DNA of 7,009 nt from Neisseria lactamica (GTDB lineage Bacteria > Pseudomonadota > Gammaproteobacteria > Burkholderiales > Neisseriaceae), in contig JUNU01000392.1 of NCBI GenBank assembly GCA_001067655.1, positions 1 to 7,009 on the forward strand. The letters run 5' to 3'. Position 1 is the first letter of the stretch; every line of letters begins with the position of its first letter. The position numbers and the translations under genes are program-made. The notes beneath the pieces were generated by a model, which saw nothing but the letters and a program-made list of their open reading frames with translations, made no database searches and was not told the DNA's origin. Of the stretch, positions 6,199 to 7,009 are shown one piece after another.

Positions 6199-6210
6199 GG
6201 GTCGTCTGAA
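6199..6210 (+). repeat. DUS variant, 11 of 12 bases, next to the adenylyltransferase start
   Basis: GGGTCGTCTGAA differs from the local DUS only in its first base. It ends four bases upstream of the ATG at 6195 on the minus strand and so occupies the position where a ribosome binding site would lie. Confidence 0.8.
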
Positions 6211-6349
6211 TGTTGTATCGCGGATGAAAGGGCAAAACGGAGCGGGTTTCTCGGTATTGTCACGACTGGGCAACCACCTGCTAGAAGCAAGACGGGCAAC
6301 GCCGTCCCGACGTTTGCCCCCTGTTGTATCTATCCGTATGCCTCATGCC

Positions 6350-6391
6350 AAAGGTCGTCTGAAACCTCAAACCGGTTTTCAGACGACCTTT
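6350..6391. terminator. DUS-pair hairpin between the two minus-strand genes
   Basis: Exact DUS at 6352-6363 (+) and 6378-6389 (-) form a perfect 15-bp stem, 6350-6364 with 6377-6391, and CC/GG may extend it inside the loop. The long T run (6389-6395) is on the plus strand, although no plus-strand gene lies just upstream. On the minus strand, the direction of the MoaC-like gene, only three T follow the stem, so it may stop that transcript only partly. Confidence 0.8.
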
Positions 6392-6401
6392 TTTTGTTCA
6401 A

Positions 6402-6878
6402 TCAGAATTCGATGTTTTCGTAGGCATCGTCGAATACGAACGGGCCGCGTTCGCCGCCGCTTTCGGATTCGAGGTGGATGCGGGTCATCATCATGGACTG
6501 GTCGACTTCTTTCATCATGTCGTAAATGGATATGAGGGCGATGTTGACGCCGGTGACGGCTTCGGTCGTGATGCTTTTGCCGACTTCAGAGGAAACGGTT
6601 ACGGTGGCTTTGACGTAGGCGAGTTCGACATCGACATCGAAATCGACGCGGACGTGTTGCAGGGGGAGGGGCTGGTAAAGCGGGACAAGCAGTCCGACCT
6701 GCTTGATGCCTTGGACGGCGGCGATACGGGCGACGTTGAGGATGCCTGCGTTTTGGGTGGCGTTTTCCGCCAAAACTTTGATGGCGGAGGTGCTCATGTT
6801 GATGGAGCCGCTTGCCACGGCGGTGCGGACGGCGGGTTGGCGTTTGTCGTTTTCGCGTACGGAATTGAAGTTGAACAT
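6402..6878 (-). CDS. MoaC-family protein with altered active-site residues
   Basis: MoaC, with MoaA, converts GTP to cyclic pyranopterin monophosphate in molybdenum-cofactor synthesis, acting as a hexamer in the cytoplasm. This 158-residue protein matches the family length (E. coli 161) and its main landmarks: ARIAAVQGIK (50-59), LLVPLYQPLPL (63-73), TEAVTGVNIALISIYDMMK (105-123) and SGGERG (140-145). Against E. coli MoaC as I remember it, Lys67, Glu114, Asp128 and Lys131 are kept (Lys59, Glu106, Asp120, Lys123). However, Lys51 is Asn43, His77 is Gln69, Glu112 is Thr104, and the Lys of SGGKSG is Glu143. The HHKGD motif reads TQNAG and the N-terminal MVDV motif is absent. It may therefore be inactive or have another role, so I give no symbol. 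The ATG at 6878 has a weak AGG six bases upstream. A CREE end lies 36 bases upstream. Confidence 0.85.
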   Translation of the reverse strand: MFNFNSVRENDKRQPAVRTAVASGSINMSTSAIKVLAENATQNAGILNVARIAAVQGIKQVGLLVPLYQPLPLQHVRVDFDVDVELAYVKATVTVSSEVGKSITTEAVTGVNIALISIYDMMKEVDQSMMMTRIHLESESGGERGPFVFDDAYENIEF

Positions 6879-6900
6879 ACTGTGCCTGCGTGAAAATAGG

Positions 6901-6928
6901 ATTTTATGTCGTAGTATAGTGGATTAAA
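6901..6928 (-). promoter_or_regulatory. Candidate promoter for the MoaC-like gene, partly CREE-derived
   Basis: On the minus strand TTTAAT (6928-6923) and TAAAAT (6906-6901) are 16 bases apart; the first box lies in the CREE terminal repeat and the second in unique DNA. A second -10-like TATACT (6918-6913) overlaps the CREE edge. Either would give a leader of under 40 bases. The -35 match is only moderate. Confidence 0.35.
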
Positions 6929-7009
6929 TTTAAATCAGGACAAGGCGACGAAGCCGCAGGCAGTACAGATAGTACGGAACCGATTCACTTGGTGCTTCAG
7001 CACCTTAGA
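6915..7009 (+). mobile_element. Correia repeat enclosed element (CREE), left-hand part
   Basis: The terminal inverted repeat starts at TATAGTGGATTAA (6915-6927), followed by the internal landmarks TCAGGACAAGGCGACGAAGC (6935-6954) and TTGGTGCTTCAGCACCTTAG (6989-7008). It runs off the window end. The orientation is the same as that of the copy at 1-49, and the two visible pieces together lack only a short middle stretch of the element as I remember it. This one sits directly upstream of the MoaC-like gene. Confidence 0.9.

Noticed and set aside
6196..6273. N-terminal extension of the adenylyltransferase to a TTG start
   Set aside because: The family N-terminus begins at the ATG at 6195; the extension translates a DUS variant (FRRP) and has no suitably spaced Shine-Dalgarno.
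5485..6423. Long plus-strand open frame opposite the adenylyltransferase
   Set aside because: It is antisense to a well-supported gene, is glycine- and valine-rich as shadow frames are, and runs into the DUS hairpin.

Overview
The window reads as chromosomal DNA of a Neisseria species. The best evidence is 11 exact copies of the 12-base DNA uptake sequence AGGTCGTCTGAA (or its complement) in 7 kb. That is the dialect I recall as typical of the N. mucosa / sicca / subflava group, not the ATGCCGTCTGAA form of meningococcus and gonococcus. Both ends of the window lie inside Correia repeat enclosed elements (CREE), a Neisseria MITE, and the proteins fit the genus. A commensal Neisseria is the most likely source; species cannot be fixed from this window.

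Layout from left to right. 1-49: tail of a CREE. 133-912 (+): map, type I methionine aminopeptidase, closed by a DUS-pair terminator. 1009-1458: an AT-rich gap with one candidate promoter and a perfect inverted repeat that could be an operator. 1459-1752 (+): a 97-residue helix-turn-helix regulator of unknown target, closed by a perfect 20-bp DUS stem terminator. 1888-4725 (+): valS, valyl-tRNA synthetase, with a candidate -10 box just after the preceding terminator. 4799-5032 (+): a 77-residue hydrophobic membrane protein of unknown function. 5033-5439: no convincing gene; one DUS-pair terminator and two minor repeat structures. 5440-6195 (-): a MoeB/ThiF/HesA-family adenylyltransferase. 6402-6878 (-): a MoaC-family protein. 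6915-7009: head of a second CREE in the same orientation as the first.

map and valS are core translation genes, each with its own terminator, so they do not form an operon. The two minus-strand genes both belong to families used in sulfur-carrier and molybdenum-cofactor synthesis. They converge on the plus-strand block, and a DUS-pair hairpin separates them. The most unusual point is the MoaC-like protein: it keeps the fold signature, but several positions I recall as catalytic in E. coli MoaC are replaced (for example His to Gln in the LCHPL motif and Lys to Asn in HHKGD). It may have lost or changed activity. I saw no CRISPR array, tRNA, rRNA, transposase or prophage gene, and no clear new multi-gene system.
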